Of a DNA stretch of 6,598 nt, positions 6,496-6,598 are shown in pieces (the stretch's first letter is position 1; the number at the start of each line of letters is the position of its first letter). The stretch covers positions 1 to 6,598 of the forward strand of contig DIQZ01000001.1 in the NCBI GenBank assembly GCA_002424305.1, in the 5' to 3' direction. The stretch is from Firmicutes bacterium UBA5449. Its GTDB lineage: Bacteria > Bacillota > SHA-98 > UBA4971. Made by a program: the position numbers and the translations under genes. Below the pieces are notes generated by a model. The model searched no databases. It was not told where the DNA came from and saw nothing but the letters and a program-made list of their open reading frames with translations.

Positions 6496-6598
6496 ATGCC
6501 GGGACAGGCATTCAGAATATCAGTCACAAGCTTGGTGTTTGTCTGTGTCGCGTTAGTAATCTATGGGATCGCGAGACTTATCAGCGATCGTGGAGGGG
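6496..6598 (+). CDS. tadB: Probable TadB inner-membrane platform protein, N-terminal fragment (3' truncated)
   Basis: Thirty-four codons run open to the right edge from ATG 6496. The short N-terminus MPGQAFRISV is followed by a hydrophobic helix (about 8-24, SVTSLVFVCVALVIYGI) and then by a charged stretch (ARLISDRGG). One N-terminal membrane helix directly after cpaF is the normal place and layout for TadB, a GspF-like platform protein that binds the CpaF ATPase. No T2SSF domain is visible because only the first tenth or so of the gene is present, so the call rests mainly on gene order. The start is chosen from the strong TAAGGAGG site. An in-frame GTG at 6421, overlapping the cpaF stop, would add 25 residues. 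Confidence 0.7.
   Translation, partial: MPGQAFRISVTSLVFVCVALVIYGIARLISDRGG

Overview
The window is a contiguous piece of a Tad/Flp (tight adherence, type IVc) pilus assembly operon. All genes lie on the + strand and are packed almost without gaps. In order they are: the C-terminal part of a TadE/TadG-related secreted or pseudopilin-like protein (1-599, cut by the left edge); cpaB/rcpC (618-1520); a long cpaC/rcpA secretin with four BON-like repeats (1517-3667); a response-regulator receiver fused to a CpaE/TadZ ParA-like ATPase (3664-4935); the cpaF/tadA secretion ATPase (4943-6421); and the first 34 codons of a probable tadB inner-membrane platform gene (6496-6598, cut by the right edge).

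The genes make one machine. CpaF hydrolyses ATP and drives pilin polymerisation through the TadB(/TadC) membrane platform. The CpaE/TadZ protein places the machine and probably tunes it through its receiver domain. CpaB/RcpC and the CpaC/RcpA secretin form the outer part of the channel. The TadG-like product is a likely minor pilin or adhesin-type substrate. The Flp major pilin, the prepilin peptidase (TadV/CpaA), TadC and any pilotin or TadD are not in the window and are expected on either side.

The organism is probably a Bacillota/Clostridia-type bacterium or a related deep-branching diderm. This is inferred from strong AGGAGG-type ribosome binding sites, GTG starts, frequent AGA/AGG and ATA codons at roughly balanced GC, the receiver-CpaE fusion, and a TadG-like protein of a type I recall from Clostridia. 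The secretin gene would suggest an outer membrane or a related envelope; the sequence alone cannot settle this.

No RNA genes, CRISPR arrays, insertion sequences or convincing promoters or terminators were seen. No wholly new system is evident. The most unusual points are the fourfold BON-like expansion with acidic and proline-rich linkers in the secretin, a receiver domain with all its phosphorylation residues fused to the TadZ ATPase, and a Lys/Ser linker plus hydrophobic end on that ATPase that looks like a membrane anchor.
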